DNA of 64,000 nt. It comes from JBNKHH01 sp050290245 (GTDB lineage: Bacteria; Pseudomonadota; Alphaproteobacteria; Rhodobacterales; Rhodobacteraceae). Both the position numbers and the translations under genes were made by a program. This document shows positions 51,463 through 59,988 of this stretch, one piece after another. The stretch is taken from the NCBI GenBank assembly GCA_050290245.1, contig JBNKHH010000072.1:55298-119297 (forward strand). The letters are read 5' to 3'. Position 1 is the first letter of the stretch. Each line of letters begins with the position of its first letter. The notes beneath the pieces are model-generated. The model was not told where the DNA came from. It worked only from the letters and a program-made list of their open reading frames with translations, and searched no databases.

Positions 51463-51711
51463 ATGCGGATCGCCATCTTTGTCATTGCGGCCATCAACCT
51501 GGCAATCTGGGCTTACGGCGCCATCGCGGGGCCCTCGATGCCCGACGGCATCGGCGGTGACACCTTCTGGACATTGCTCGGGATCATGCTCGCGATCATC
51601 ACCACGCCAGCCCTTATCCTTGCCGCAACGGGGCGGTTCCTGAAAGTCGCGATGACTCTGGCTCTGCTGCCCGAATTGCTCTTGATCCTCAGCTGGATCA
51701 TGGGCTGGTGA
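51463..51711 (+). CDS. Small two- or three-helix membrane protein
   Basis: The 82-residue protein consists of three hydrophobic stretches (IAIFVIAAINLAIWAYGAIAG, FWTLLGIMLAIITTPALILAA, VAMTLALLPELLLILSWIMGW) with few charged residues. It lies 41 bp after the YeeE/YedE gene on the same strand and ends 27 bp from the convergent sdhB. No family is recognised. Confidence 0.65.
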   Translation: MRIAIFVIAAINLAIWAYGAIAGPSMPDGIGGDTFWTLLGIMLAIITTPALILAATGRFLKVAMTLALLPELLLILSWIMGW

Positions 51712-51738
51712 AATAGATAGAGCGACGGACGAGGCCGC

Positions 51739-52518
51739 CTATACCACCCGATCAACCATCATCTTCTTGATCTCGGCAATTGCCTTGGCCGGGTTCAGTC
51801 CCTTGGGACAGGTCTTGGCGCAGTTCATGATCGTGTGGCAACGGTACAGCTTGAACGGGTCTTCCAGCTCGTCCAGACGTTCGCCCGTCGCCTCGTCTCG
51901 GCTGTCGATGATCCAGCGATAGGCGTGCAGGAGTGCTGCCGGGCCGAGATACCGATCGCCATTCCACCAGTAGGACGGGCAGGACGTCGAACACGACGCG
52001 CACATGACGCACTCGTAAAGACCATCCAGCTTCCGACGGTCCTCGATCGACTGCTTCCACTCCTTGGCGGGGCGGTTGGTCTTGGTCTCAAGCCAGGGCA
52101 TGATGCTGGCATGCTGGGCATAGAAATGCGTCAGGTCGGGGATAAGATCGCGGACCACCGGCATGTGCGGCAGGGGGTAGATCTTGATGTCGCCCTTGAT
52201 CTCGTCATGGCCATAGATGCAGGCCAGCGTATTGATCCCGTCGATATTCATCGCACAAGACCCGCATATCCCTTCACGGCAGGACCGGCGGAAGGTCAGC
52301 GTCGGATCGATCTCGTTCTTGATCTTGATCAGAACGTCCAGAACCATCGGGCCGCATGTGTCCATGTCGACGAAATATGTATCGACCCGCGGGTTTTCGC
52401 CATCGTCAGGCGACCAGCGATAGATTTGCACCTTGCGGGTGTTCTTCGCACCTTCCGGCTTGGGCCAGGTCTTGCCCACGCGGATAGTTGAGTTCTTGGG
52501 AAGGGTCAGTTGAACCAT
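51739..52518 (-). CDS. sdhB: Succinate dehydrogenase iron-sulfur subunit
   Basis: SdhB carries electrons from FAD to quinone in complex II. The 259-residue protein has the 2Fe-2S ligands in CREGICGSC and the following LAC, the 4Fe-4S site in CVMCASCSTSC, and the 3Fe-4S site in CHTIMNCAKTCPKG. It is 12 bp after a lipoprotein gene and is separated from sdhA by four non-sdh genes, yet spacing suggests a single transcript. Confidence 0.98.
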   Translation of the reverse strand: MVQLTLPKNSTIRVGKTWPKPEGAKNTRKVQIYRWSPDDGENPRVDTYFVDMDTCGPMVLDVLIKIKNEIDPTLTFRRSCREGICGSCAMNIDGINTLACIYGHDEIKGDIKIYPLPHMPVVRDLIPDLTHFYAQHASIMPWLETKTNRPAKEWKQSIEDRRKLDGLYECVMCASCSTSCPSYWWNGDRYLGPAALLHAYRWIIDSRDEATGERLDELEDPFKLYRCHTIMNCAKTCPKGLNPAKAIAEIKKMMVDRVV

Positions 52519-52530
52519 GTGACGCTCCTG

Positions 52531-52854
52531 TTATTGCAAACCGTTCAGCAGAACGGGCAGCCCTTCGGTGGCAAGGCATTCCAGCGTTGCCGGGCGGGAT
52601 AGAATATTCATCGTGATTTCGACGGTGTTGGCCGTCGGCCCAGTGACCGCGTCGGCGGCCAGGGAGAGAAGTTCGCGCGAGGTGGCATTGTCGATCACGC
52701 AGTCGGTGGCGGGCTCTAACGGAACACCGGGAAAGTTCTTCTCCAGCACCGGGCGCACCGCCGTGCGTGCCGCATCGCGTGTCAGGTCGTCCTGCACTTG
52801 TGGGGTGCAGGCAGCAGCGGCCAACAGGGCCAATGAAACGATTACCGCTCTCAC
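52531..52854 (-). CDS. Putative lipoprotein in the sdh operon (2)
   Basis: The 107-residue protein has a lipoprotein signal (VIVSLALLAAAAC, Cys near residue 16) and a mature part with RTAVRPVLEKNFPGVPL and DCVIDNATSREL. The GTG at 52854 has GGAGAGGAGG just upstream and overlaps the glycosyltransferase stop (GTGA). It sits 12 bp upstream of sdhB. The family is unknown to me; it should be an inner- or outer-membrane lipoprotein. Confidence 0.72.
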   Translation of the reverse strand: MRAVIVSLALLAAAACTPQVQDDLTRDAARTAVRPVLEKNFPGVPLEPATDCVIDNATSRELLSLAADAVTGPTANTVEITMNILSRPATLECLATEGLPVLLNGLQ

Positions 52855-53576
52855 AGTGCCTCCTCTCCGGTCAATGCCGCAGTCAAGGGTTTGCCCAGGA
52901 AGGGATGACGGCGACCATACACCTTGACCTCCGCAAACACGGGATCGGGCAACCCCTTGGTAAATTCGTGCCAGATTGTTTCGTCGCTTTTGATTTCGTT
53001 CAGCAATCCGGCCCGACGCGCCAGGCAGATGCGCTCGTACCCGGCCTCGTGACACAGCCGCGCAAACCTGATGTCGGTAAAGCGCTGCGCCGTTTCCATG
53101 GCCGCGAACGCCGGAACTTGGGCACCTTTCAAATAGACGGTCCCGGTGCCAAGCTGGTCGACGAATACCGGAGCTTCGAGCGCTTTGCGAAAATTGAACA
53201 CCTTGCGCTGGTAACCGTTCTTGCGGAACCCGCGCCGCATGTACGAGCCGTGGTAGCCGAACACGGCGTTCTGACGCCCCGTGGCAGCGGCCGAGGAAAG
53301 GGTGTGCGAAACGTAGTCCGGCGCATAGATAATATCGTCATCCACCAGAAACACATCATCCTCGGGCTTTGCCTCCGGAAGGAACTTCCCGGTATCCTTG
53401 GTGTCGGCCTCGGGCAGAACCGGCTCCACGTTGTCCATTCCGGCCAACTCGGCTGGCGCCGCATCGTACTCATTCAACACGACAAAGACCCGGTCCACCT
53501 GCGGTGCGATCGACCGCACGGCCTGCACCATATGCCCCAGGCGAGCGGGATAGGTCGCCATCTGCGCGCGGATCAT
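52851..53576 (-). CDS. Glycosyltransferase-like protein in the sdh operon
   Basis: The 241-residue cytoplasmic protein resembles a GT-A glycosyltransferase: RAQMATYPARLGHMVQAVRSI at the start, VFVVLNEYD, and DDVFLVDDDIIYAPDYV, whose Asp cluster would bind the nucleotide-sugar metal. ATG 53576 or GTG 53579 both overlap the upstream lipoprotein stop. It lies between the FkbM methyltransferase/lipoprotein pair and sdhB, an unusual place for a surface-glycan gene. Confidence 0.75.
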   Translation of the reverse strand: MIRAQMATYPARLGHMVQAVRSIAPQVDRVFVVLNEYDAAPAELAGMDNVEPVLPEADTKDTGKFLPEAKPEDDVFLVDDDIIYAPDYVSHTLSSAAATGRQNAVFGYHGSYMRRGFRKNGYQRKVFNFRKALEAPVFVDQLGTGTVYLKGAQVPAFAAMETAQRFTDIRFARLCHEAGYERICLARRAGLLNEIKSDETIWHEFTKGLPDPVFAEVKVYGRRHPFLGKPLTAALTGEEAL

Positions 53577-53854
53577 CACAAGATCAGGGGACGGATCGGC
53601 CCCTGCCCCGTTTTTTGGCGCACGCAACTATCATAAACCTGATAGGGGTCGCGCCCTTGTAAGTAATCGCTGGTAACGCCGATCGACAGACTGCTGCGAA
53701 CCTTGCCATCGCTGTTGACGCCCACTGCGACTTCTCCGGTCGGACCGGCCGCGGCGCGGGCACGTTCTTCGCAAATATCGGCTGCGCGCTCCGGCGATAT
53801 CGGGCCGCAAGCAGCAGCTGCAAGAAGCACGGCAATGGACAGCAGACGCTTCAT
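53576..53854 (-). CDS. Putative lipoprotein in the sdh operon (1)
   Basis: The 92-residue protein has a lipoprotein signal (KRLLSIAVLLAAAAC, Cys at residue 16) and a mature domain with RAADICEERARAAAG, VGVNSDGKVRSSLSIGV and DPYQVYDSCVRQKTGQGP. This pattern occurs in several small alphaproteobacterial lipoproteins of unknown role. Its start overlaps the FkbM stop by 4 bp, and its end touches the glycosyltransferase start. Confidence 0.75.
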   Translation of the reverse strand: MKRLLSIAVLLAAAACGPISPERAADICEERARAAAGPTGEVAVGVNSDGKVRSSLSIGVTSDYLQGRDPYQVYDSCVRQKTGQGPIRPLIL

Positions 53855-54612
53855 GACGCGGCCTCTGCCATGGCGACTTTGCGGTCATAGTTCTGCAAAC
53901 GGCGCCGGACCCGTCCGGGCCGCCCTTTCACCGCCGGATCTGCCGAGAAGACCACTGTCGGGGTCGCGTTAAAGACCTCCATGGCGTGGTAGCCGTGCGG
54001 CGCAAGAAGCGCGGCAAATGTGGAGAATTCTGCCTCGCTCGAAAGTTCGGCGGCAACGAACGGCTTGAACCGGGCCAGGGTTTCCTGGGCACCGCGCAGC
54101 ACCTGGTCCTGGAAACCTTCAACATCGATCTTGATCAGGCTGACGGGTTCGCCAAGACCATCGCAGATCTTGTCCAGCGTGGTGGCCTTCACGACTTCGC
54201 CACTGCCCTCGCCAACATGGTACATGCCCGAATTCTCGGGGCTGTCGAGGGTCATCGTGACCTCGCGTTCGACTTCGTCCAGCGCCAGCGGAACAATGCG
54301 CACGCGATCCGCCAGGCCATTCACCGCGACGACCGACTCGAGGATGGCAATGTTGCGGGCGACCGGCTCGACCGCGATGACGTTGCGCTGCATGACCCCA
54401 GCGAAGAACAAAGAGTGGTTTCCGATGTTCGCCCCGCAATCGATGATCAGCCCCGATGCCAGCTCCAGACCCGCCAGGTATTGCAGCATACCTTCCTCGT
54501 AGAACCCTGCGCGACGGCGGATTTGGTCATGGACATAGTCCGGCTCGGACACCTCGGGGAACCGGAACACCGCCCCCTCGTATCTCACATCGAAACAGGG
54601 CTGGCCACTCAT
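53851..54612 (-). CDS. FkbM family methyltransferase
   Basis: The 253-residue SAM-dependent enzyme has LIIDCGANIGNHSLFFAGV (motif I) near residue 55, VIAVEPVARNIAILE, VATTLDKI-like and VSLIKIDVEGFQDQVLRGA near residue 160. FkbM enzymes O-methylate sugars of polysaccharides or secondary metabolites. It starts 19 bp after sdhA and overlaps the lipoprotein gene by 4 bp. Together with the glycosyltransferase two genes on, this suggests glycan modification. Confidence 0.9.
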   Translation of the reverse strand: MSGQPCFDVRYEGAVFRFPEVSEPDYVHDQIRRRAGFYEEGMLQYLAGLELASGLIIDCGANIGNHSLFFAGVMQRNVIAVEPVARNIAILESVVAVNGLADRVRIVPLALDEVEREVTMTLDSPENSGMYHVGEGSGEVVKATTLDKICDGLGEPVSLIKIDVEGFQDQVLRGAQETLARFKPFVAAELSSEAEFSTFAALLAPHGYHAMEVFNATPTVVFSADPAVKGRPGRVRRRLQNYDRKVAMAEAAS

Positions 54613-54631
54613 GGCGCGATCACCTCGCTCA

Positions 54632-56434
54632 TCAGTAGACCCTTGCCTTCGGAGCGATCTTCTTTAGGTCAATGCCGCCCTCTTTCGCCTTGGTCAACGG
54701 ATCCAGGTGCACCGGACGATAGTCCAGCGTCACCTTGTCGCCGATCCACGACAGCGTGTGCTTGCGCCAGTTCTCGTCGTCGCGGTCCGGGTAGTCCTCA
54801 TGGGCATGGGCGCCACGGCTTTCCTTGCGCGCCTCAGCGCCGACAATTGTCGCCAGAGCGTTCGGCATCAGGTTGGCCAGTTCCAGCGTCTCCATCAGGT
54901 CACTGTTCCAGACCAGGCTGCGATCGGTGACCTTGATGTCATCCATCTTGGCGGCAACGGCGTACATCTTCTCGACACCTTCGGCGAGCGTCTTGTCCGT
55001 GCGGAAGACGGCGGCATCGGACTGCATGGTTTTTTGCATCTCAAGCCGCAATTCGGCGGTCGGGACCGACCCGTCGGCATGGCGCAGCTTGTCGAACCGA
55101 TCCAGCGCGGCATCGACAGATGCCTTGTTCAGCGTCGGGTTCGCGCTGGCCGGATCGACGACCTCGCCCGCGCGGATCGCAGCGGCTCGGCCAAAGACCA
55201 CGAGGTCGATCAGGCTGTTCGACCCAAGGCGGTTCGCCCCGTGCACCGACGCACAGCCCGCCTCGCCCACGGCCATGAGGCCGGGCGCAATCCGTTCCGG
55301 GTTCTCGGCATCGGCGTTCAACACCTCGCCCCAATAGTTCGTCGGGATACCGCCCATGTTGTAATGCACGGTGGGGATCACCGGGATCGGCTCCTTGGTC
55401 AGGTCGACGCCGGCAAAGATACGGGCCGATTCACTGATGCCCGGCAGACGCTCGGCCAGGGTCTCGGGCGGCAGGTGGTTCAGGTGCAGGTGAATGTGAT
55501 CACCATCCGCGCCCACACCGCGACCCTCGCGAATTTCCATGGTCATGCAACGGCTGACAACGTCGCGGCTGGCCAGGTCCTTGTAGGTGGGCGCATAGCG
55601 CTCCATGAACCGCTCGCCCTCGCTGTTCGTCAGATAGCCGCCTTCACCGCGCGCGCCTTCGGTAATCAGACAGCCCGAACCATAAATGCCGGTCGGGTGG
55701 AACTGCACGAACTCCATGTCCTGCAAGGGCAGACCTGCGCGGGCCACCATGCCGCCACCGTCGCCGGTGCAGGTATGGGCCGAAGTCGCGCTGAAATAGG
55801 CGCGGCCATACCCGCCTGTCGCCAGCACAGTCATCTTGGCATTGAAAACGTGGATCGAACCGTCGTCCAGGCACCAGGCGACGACACCCTGGCAGGTGCC
55901 ATCCTCGCCCATGATCAGGTCGATGGCGAAATATTCGATATAGAACTCCGCGTTATTCTTGAGCGACTGACCATACAGCGTGTGCAGGATGGCGTGCCCG
56001 GTGCGGTCGGCTGCGGCGCAGGTGCGCTGCACCGGGGGGCCCTCACCGAACTCAGTGGTATGGCCACCGAAGGGACGCTGATAGATTTTGCCCTCTTCGG
56101 TCCGGCTGAACGGCACGCCGTAGTGCTCAAGCTCATAGACGGCCTTGGGGGCTTCGCGCGCCAGGTACTCCATGGCATCGGTATCGCCCAGCCAGTCCGA
56201 CCCTTTCACGGTGTCGTACATGTGCCACTGCCAGTGGTCGGGACCCATGTTCGACAAGCTCGCCGCGATACCGCCCTGGGCGGCAACCGTGTGCGACCGT
56301 GTCGGGAAAACCTTGGTGATGCAGGCGGTGCGCAATCCCTGCTCGGCCATGCCAAGGGTTGCGCGCAGGCCGGACCCGCCGGCGCCGACCACGATGCAGT
56401 CGTATTCGTGTGTCTCGTATTCGTAAGCGGCCAT
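54632..56434 (-). CDS. sdhA: Succinate dehydrogenase flavoprotein subunit
   Basis: SdhA oxidises succinate to fumarate with covalently bound FAD. The 600-residue protein has the dinucleotide loop IVVGAGGSGLRATLG near residue 14, the FAD-linking His48 in RSHTVAAQGGIAASL, HTTEFGEGPPVQRTC, QFHPTGIYGSGCLITEGARGEGG in parts, and HGANRLGSNSLIDLVVFGR. The ATG at 56434 has AAGGAACG upstream. It follows sdhD by 10 bp. Confidence 0.98.
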   Translation of the reverse strand: MAAYEYETHEYDCIVVGAGGSGLRATLGMAEQGLRTACITKVFPTRSHTVAAQGGIAASLSNMGPDHWQWHMYDTVKGSDWLGDTDAMEYLAREAPKAVYELEHYGVPFSRTEEGKIYQRPFGGHTTEFGEGPPVQRTCAAADRTGHAILHTLYGQSLKNNAEFYIEYFAIDLIMGEDGTCQGVVAWCLDDGSIHVFNAKMTVLATGGYGRAYFSATSAHTCTGDGGGMVARAGLPLQDMEFVQFHPTGIYGSGCLITEGARGEGGYLTNSEGERFMERYAPTYKDLASRDVVSRCMTMEIREGRGVGADGDHIHLHLNHLPPETLAERLPGISESARIFAGVDLTKEPIPVIPTVHYNMGGIPTNYWGEVLNADAENPERIAPGLMAVGEAGCASVHGANRLGSNSLIDLVVFGRAAAIRAGEVVDPASANPTLNKASVDAALDRFDKLRHADGSVPTAELRLEMQKTMQSDAAVFRTDKTLAEGVEKMYAVAAKMDDIKVTDRSLVWNSDLMETLELANLMPNALATIVGAEARKESRGAHAHEDYPDRDDENWRKHTLSWIGDKVTLDYRPVHLDPLTKAKEGGIDLKKIAPKARVY

Positions 56435-56444
56435 GTCTCGTTCC

Positions 56445-56816
56445 TTAAAGCGCGATCTTGGCGATAGCAAAAAGTCCAACGGCGGCAAGGCCGTAGGACA
56501 GGCAGGTGGTCAGGATGATCAGGTATTCGCGCATCGGTTCGTGCACATAATCCTCGATCACCATCTGGATACCGGTTTTGAAATGCATCAGCCCAGCTGC
56601 GATCATCAGCGCGGCGACAATGGCCGGCAAGGGATGCGCAAAATAGGCGATGACCTCGTCATATGGCCGGCCAAGCATCGCACCGAAGGTAAAGATGAAG
56701 AACGGCGTCAGGATCAGCAGGGCCACGCTCGATTTGGTCATCGACCAGTGGCGTTGTGTCCCTTCGCGGGCCGAACCGTGCCCCACGGCGCGTTTGCGAT
56801 CGGTCATATACGACAT
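56445..56816 (-). CDS. sdhD: Succinate dehydrogenase membrane anchor subunit
   Basis: The 123-residue protein has three membrane segments and anchors complex II. It contains VGHGSAREGTQRHW, a conserved alphaproteobacterial SdhD start, and HFKTGIQMVIEDYVH, which includes haem/quinone-side residues. GAGGAG precedes the ATG at 56816. It lies 11 bp after sdhC. Confidence 0.95.
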   Translation of the reverse strand: MSYMTDRKRAVGHGSAREGTQRHWSMTKSSVALLILTPFFIFTFGAMLGRPYDEVIAYFAHPLPAIVAALMIAAGLMHFKTGIQMVIEDYVHEPMREYLIILTTCLSYGLAAVGLFAIAKIAL

Positions 56817-56827
56817 GGTCGCTCTCC

Positions 56828-57217
56828 TCAGACGATGATCAGGGTAAGGATGGTCAGGATGATCGAGGCAACGATCACCGCGATGCCCAGTTTCTCGGCC
56901 GTCTCGATTTCGAGCCCGCGGCCCGAGTCCCAGTACAGGTGCCGCAGTCCGGCCAGCGCGTGATACCAAAGGGCCCAAGCCGAGAGCATCATGACCAGAT
57001 CGCCGATCCAGGAAGTGATCACGCCATCCGCAAAAGCGAAATATTCGGCCGATGACGCGGCGGCAAGAAACCACCAGACCACCAGGAACGCGGCCCCCAA
57101 AAGCGAGATACCGGCAAGCCTGTTGACGATGGATGTCATCGAGGTCAGTTGCGGTCGATAGTAAGGTCCGATCATGAAGGGTGAAAGCGGACGATTACCA
57201 CGGTTTACGTCGGGCAT
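56828..57217 (-). CDS. sdhC: Succinate dehydrogenase cytochrome b556 subunit
   Basis: The 129-residue membrane protein has three hydrophobic segments and the SdhC signature: NRGNRPLSPFM...YRPQLTSMTSIVNRLAGISL and HALAGLRHLYWDSGRG, which carries the haem-ligand His. It is the first gene of the sdh operon, behind a 320-bp control region. Confidence 0.96.
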   Translation of the reverse strand: MPDVNRGNRPLSPFMIGPYYRPQLTSMTSIVNRLAGISLLGAAFLVVWWFLAAASSAEYFAFADGVITSWIGDLVMMLSAWALWYHALAGLRHLYWDSGRGLEIETAEKLGIAVIVASIILTILTLIIV

Positions 57218-57537
57218 ATTAATGGCTCCCCTTGGTCTGGGCGTTATGTTCTCATAACAAACCTAACAAACTTGTCACTCCTCTGCGGCGCAGCACAGCG
57301 CTGTTTACCGCTCACATTCAACAAAAAAACAGACACTGTGATCACACGAATAATTCTTGCGATCACAAATCAAAATAAAACCGTCATCTCCACCGCGAGT
57401 CGCACTCTGCTGGCGAGTCACGGGACTTGTCACTTCATCCACCACTTCACGCAACCCGTTGAACGCGCCGCCGACGACATCACAAGCTATCAACCGGCGC
57501 AGCATCTTCCGGAATACGACCGACACGGAAATGCGTC
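57218..57537 (-). promoter_or_regulatory. sdh operon control region with paired TGTGATCAC boxes
   Basis: No gene is supported in these 320 bp. TGTGATCACA (57337-57346, a perfect palindrome) and TGCGATCACA (57358-57367) are spaced exactly 21 bp start to start, 120-150 bp upstream of sdhC. A separate 10-bp palindrome, ACAGCGCTGT (57295-57304), resembles LacI-family operators. The same paired boxes occur upstream of sucC. Confidence 0.6.
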
Positions 57538-58569
57538 TCACAGGGGCATCAAAGCCCAATAGTCAAAATCCAGCAAGACTCCCGGCACATACTTGCCGTC
57601 CGTCCCCCTCAGAGCAAAGGGCGCGGCCTCGGGCTTGTGCGCCACTAACCTCAGCCGGATCGCGCCAACGCCCGGCGCGGATGTCTCGGCCTTGTCCAGA
57701 ACCTCGGACCATGCGCAGATCGTATCGCCGGAAAACAGTGGGCCTACATGGCTGCCGCCGTTTAGTCCGACGATCATCTGCGCATTGGCAAGGCCGTTGA
57801 ACGACAAGGCACGCGCCATGCTGATGACATGGCCGCCATAGATCAGGCGCCGCCCGTCCTCTCGGTTCGTCGCGTCGAAATGGACCTTTGCCGTATTCTG
57901 CCACAGCCGCGTCGCCATCATGTGTTCGGCTTCCTCGACAGTGACCCGGTCGACGTGGTCGACCTTCTCACCGACGTCGTAGTCGCTCCAACGGTGCGCC
58001 TCTCCCGCCAGCGTAAAATCGTAGCTGCTGAAATCCAGCCCCTCCGGGATCACCAACGCATCCGCAGCCACGCTCCCCGCGAGGTCCGGCACAACGGTGG
58101 CGGGTGCCGGTGCATCTGCATCGCGTTTGCGCACCATGACCCAGCGGACATACTCCAGAACCGGATCGCCATCGGCGGCCCGGCCCGTCGTGCGGACCCA
58201 GACCACTCCCGTCTTGCCATTCGAGTTCTGCTTGACCCCGATGACTTCTGAGGTCGAGGTCAGAGTTTCGCCCGGCAACACTGGCCGCAGCCACCGCCCT
58301 TCGGCATAGCCAAGGTTGGCGACCGCGTTCAGAGATACGTCCGGCACGGTCTTGCCGAACACCGTGTGAAAAACGATGAGATCGTCGAAGGCACCGCCGG
58401 ACAGGCCACAGTCCGCCGCGAATACGTCGGACGAATAGATCGCATGCCGCATTGGATAAAGCGACTGGTACACCGCCTTCTCGCCCCCGCTCAGCGTGCG
58501 CGGCACCGCGTGCTCGATCACCTGCCCTACACTATAGTCCTCGAAAAAACGGCCCGCGTTGGTCTTCAA
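57538..58569 (-). CDS. mch: Mesaconyl-CoA hydratase
   Basis: This double-hotdog (MaoC-type) enzyme of the ethylmalonyl-CoA pathway converts mesaconyl-CoA to beta-methylmalyl-CoA. The TTG at 58569, with GGAGG nine bases upstream, gives 343 residues, the length of the characterised Rhodobacter enzyme, and a matching KTNAGRFFEDY start. Further matches are FHTVFGKTVPDVSLNAVANLGYAEG in parts and EEAEHMMATRLWQNTAKVHFDAT. It is the last gene of mcl2-nnrU-mch. Confidence 0.95.
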   Translation of the reverse strand: MKTNAGRFFEDYSVGQVIEHAVPRTLSGGEKAVYQSLYPMRHAIYSSDVFAADCGLSGGAFDDLIVFHTVFGKTVPDVSLNAVANLGYAEGRWLRPVLPGETLTSTSEVIGVKQNSNGKTGVVWVRTTGRAADGDPVLEYVRWVMVRKRDADAPAPATVVPDLAGSVAADALVIPEGLDFSSYDFTLAGEAHRWSDYDVGEKVDHVDRVTVEEAEHMMATRLWQNTAKVHFDATNREDGRRLIYGGHVISMARALSFNGLANAQMIVGLNGGSHVGPLFSGDTICAWSEVLDKAETSAPGVGAIRLRLVAHKPEAAPFALRGTDGKYVPGVLLDFDYWALMPL

Positions 58570-58573
58570 GGTG

Positions 58574-59134
58574 TCAGCCTCCAAATGGATAGTACCCAAG
58601 CCAGGTGTGAATCCCGGCGAAAACGGCAAAGACGACAAGGGTGATTATGCCCAGACGGATATCCCCAGCCGCGCTACCGCCCTCATAGGGTGTAAAGGAC
58701 GGGTCCGCCCGGTTGATCAGCATGATCTCCAAGACCGCCCAGACGACCATCCCGCCGAACAACACCAGCGATGCGCTGTCACCGTTCACCAGGATATGAG
58801 CGCCCGCCCAGACTATCGTTCCGGTCAACATGGGATGGCGCATCTTCTTGCGCAGTCGGCTCTTGGAATTCCCCACGCCATAGAGGCCAACCGCGATCAG
58901 CATCAATAGGTTGTTGATCCCCGTCGTGGCCACACTGCGGCCCCAATAGAATGTACTGTCGGCCCCGCGATAGCCGATCACCATCAAGACGACCGACAGC
59001 AATAGCACCCCGGCCATGACGCCTTTCGAGGCATCCCCCATCTTGTCCTGCATGGACGCCCGCGCAGCGGGGACCAGCCGTTTGAACAGATGCGCCCCCA
59101 TCCATAACAGCAAACCGATGATCAATAGTGTCAC
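58574..59134 (-). CDS. nnrU: NnrU family membrane protein
   Basis: The 186-residue protein has five or six membrane segments and the NnrU pattern: LLLWMGAHLFKRLVP at the start, RHPMLTGTIVWAGAHILVNGD in the middle, and GIHTWLGYYPF at the end. NnrU is linked to nitric oxide reduction in some species, but no nor or nir genes are present. It overlaps mcl2 by 4 bp and lies 4 bp from mch, so here it rides in an ethylmalonyl-CoA pathway operon. Confidence 0.92.
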   Translation of the reverse strand: MTLLIIGLLLWMGAHLFKRLVPAARASMQDKMGDASKGVMAGVLLLSVVLMVIGYRGADSTFYWGRSVATTGINNLLMLIAVGLYGVGNSKSRLRKKMRHPMLTGTIVWAGAHILVNGDSASLVLFGGMVVWAVLEIMLINRADPSFTPYEGGSAAGDIRLGIITLVVFAVFAGIHTWLGYYPFGG

Positions 59135-59988
59135 GAAGCCTCTCTTTCCCGGATCGCGCGCGCCTTTGCCAGAGTCGCACGGGCCGTTTCGACGTGAAGA
59201 TTCTCGACGATCTTGCCGTCGACCACCGCCACAGCCTGCCCTTCGGAAATGGCTTCGTCAAATGCCGCGATCTGTCGTTCGGCCAGATCGACGGCTTCGG
59301 GCGACGGGGCAAAGACCCGGTTCGTGATCTCGACCTGCGCCGGGTGGATCAGCGATTTTCCATCCATGCCAAGCGCACGGCCCTGCTCGCATTCGACCTC
59401 AAGCCCGTCATCGTCCTTGAAAGCGTTATAGACACCGTCCACGCAGATGATCCCCGCCGCCCGCGCCGCCATCAGGCAGATCTGAAGCGCCGACATCATC
59501 GCCATCCGGTCGCCGCCGGTGGCACAGCCAACATCCTTGGCCAGGTCGTTGGTGCCCAGGACAAACCCTGCCACCTCGTCGCAATCCGCGATCTCAAGCG
59601 CGTTCAACACCCCGCGCGGGGTCTCGAGCATGCACCATATCGGCTTGCCCTGCACCAGCCTGGCCAGGGCGTCGATATCCGCCTTTCCGCCGGCCTTGGG
59701 CAAAAGCACCCCGTCGCACTCCATTTTCGCAGCGGCGCGCGCGTCGTCCTCCCCCCACTCGGTCTCCAGCCCGTTGATCCGAACCAATCGCTGGCGATAG
59801 CCATAGCCACCGACCGCCAGTTCCTTTGCCAGCGTGTCGCGCGCGGCCACCTTCTCGTCCGGAGCCACGGCATCTTCCAGATCGAATATGATCGCGTCCA
59901 CCGCCAGCCCACGCGCCTTGTCCAACGCCCGGGGCTTCGAGCCGGGAATGTAAAGGACCGAGCGATACAGGTTTTCAATGTTCGCCAT
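59131..59988 (-). CDS. mcl2: (3S)-malyl-CoA thioesterase
   Basis: The 285-residue HpcH/HpaI-fold protein matches Rhodobacter Mcl2, which hydrolyses (3S)-malyl-CoA to malate, more closely than the Mcl1 lyase. Evidence is YRSVLYIPGSKPRALDKARGL at the start in parts, IIFDLEDAVAPDEK, GTNDLAKDVG, DGVYNAFKDDDGLEVECEQG and IHPAQVEITNRVFAPS. GGAGAG precedes the ATG at 59988. It heads the mcl2-nnrU-mch operon, supplying malate to Mdh. Confidence 0.93.
   Translation of the reverse strand: MANIENLYRSVLYIPGSKPRALDKARGLAVDAIIFDLEDAVAPDEKVAARDTLAKELAVGGYGYRQRLVRINGLETEWGEDDARAAAKMECDGVLLPKAGGKADIDALARLVQGKPIWCMLETPRGVLNALEIADCDEVAGFVLGTNDLAKDVGCATGGDRMAMMSALQICLMAARAAGIICVDGVYNAFKDDDGLEVECEQGRALGMDGKSLIHPAQVEITNRVFAPSPEAVDLAERQIAAFDEAISEGQAVAVVDGKIVENLHVETARATLAKARAIREREAS

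Noticed and set aside
54707..56467. 586-codon plus-strand open frame opposite sdhA
   Set aside because: Antisense shadow of sdhA with no coding features of its own.
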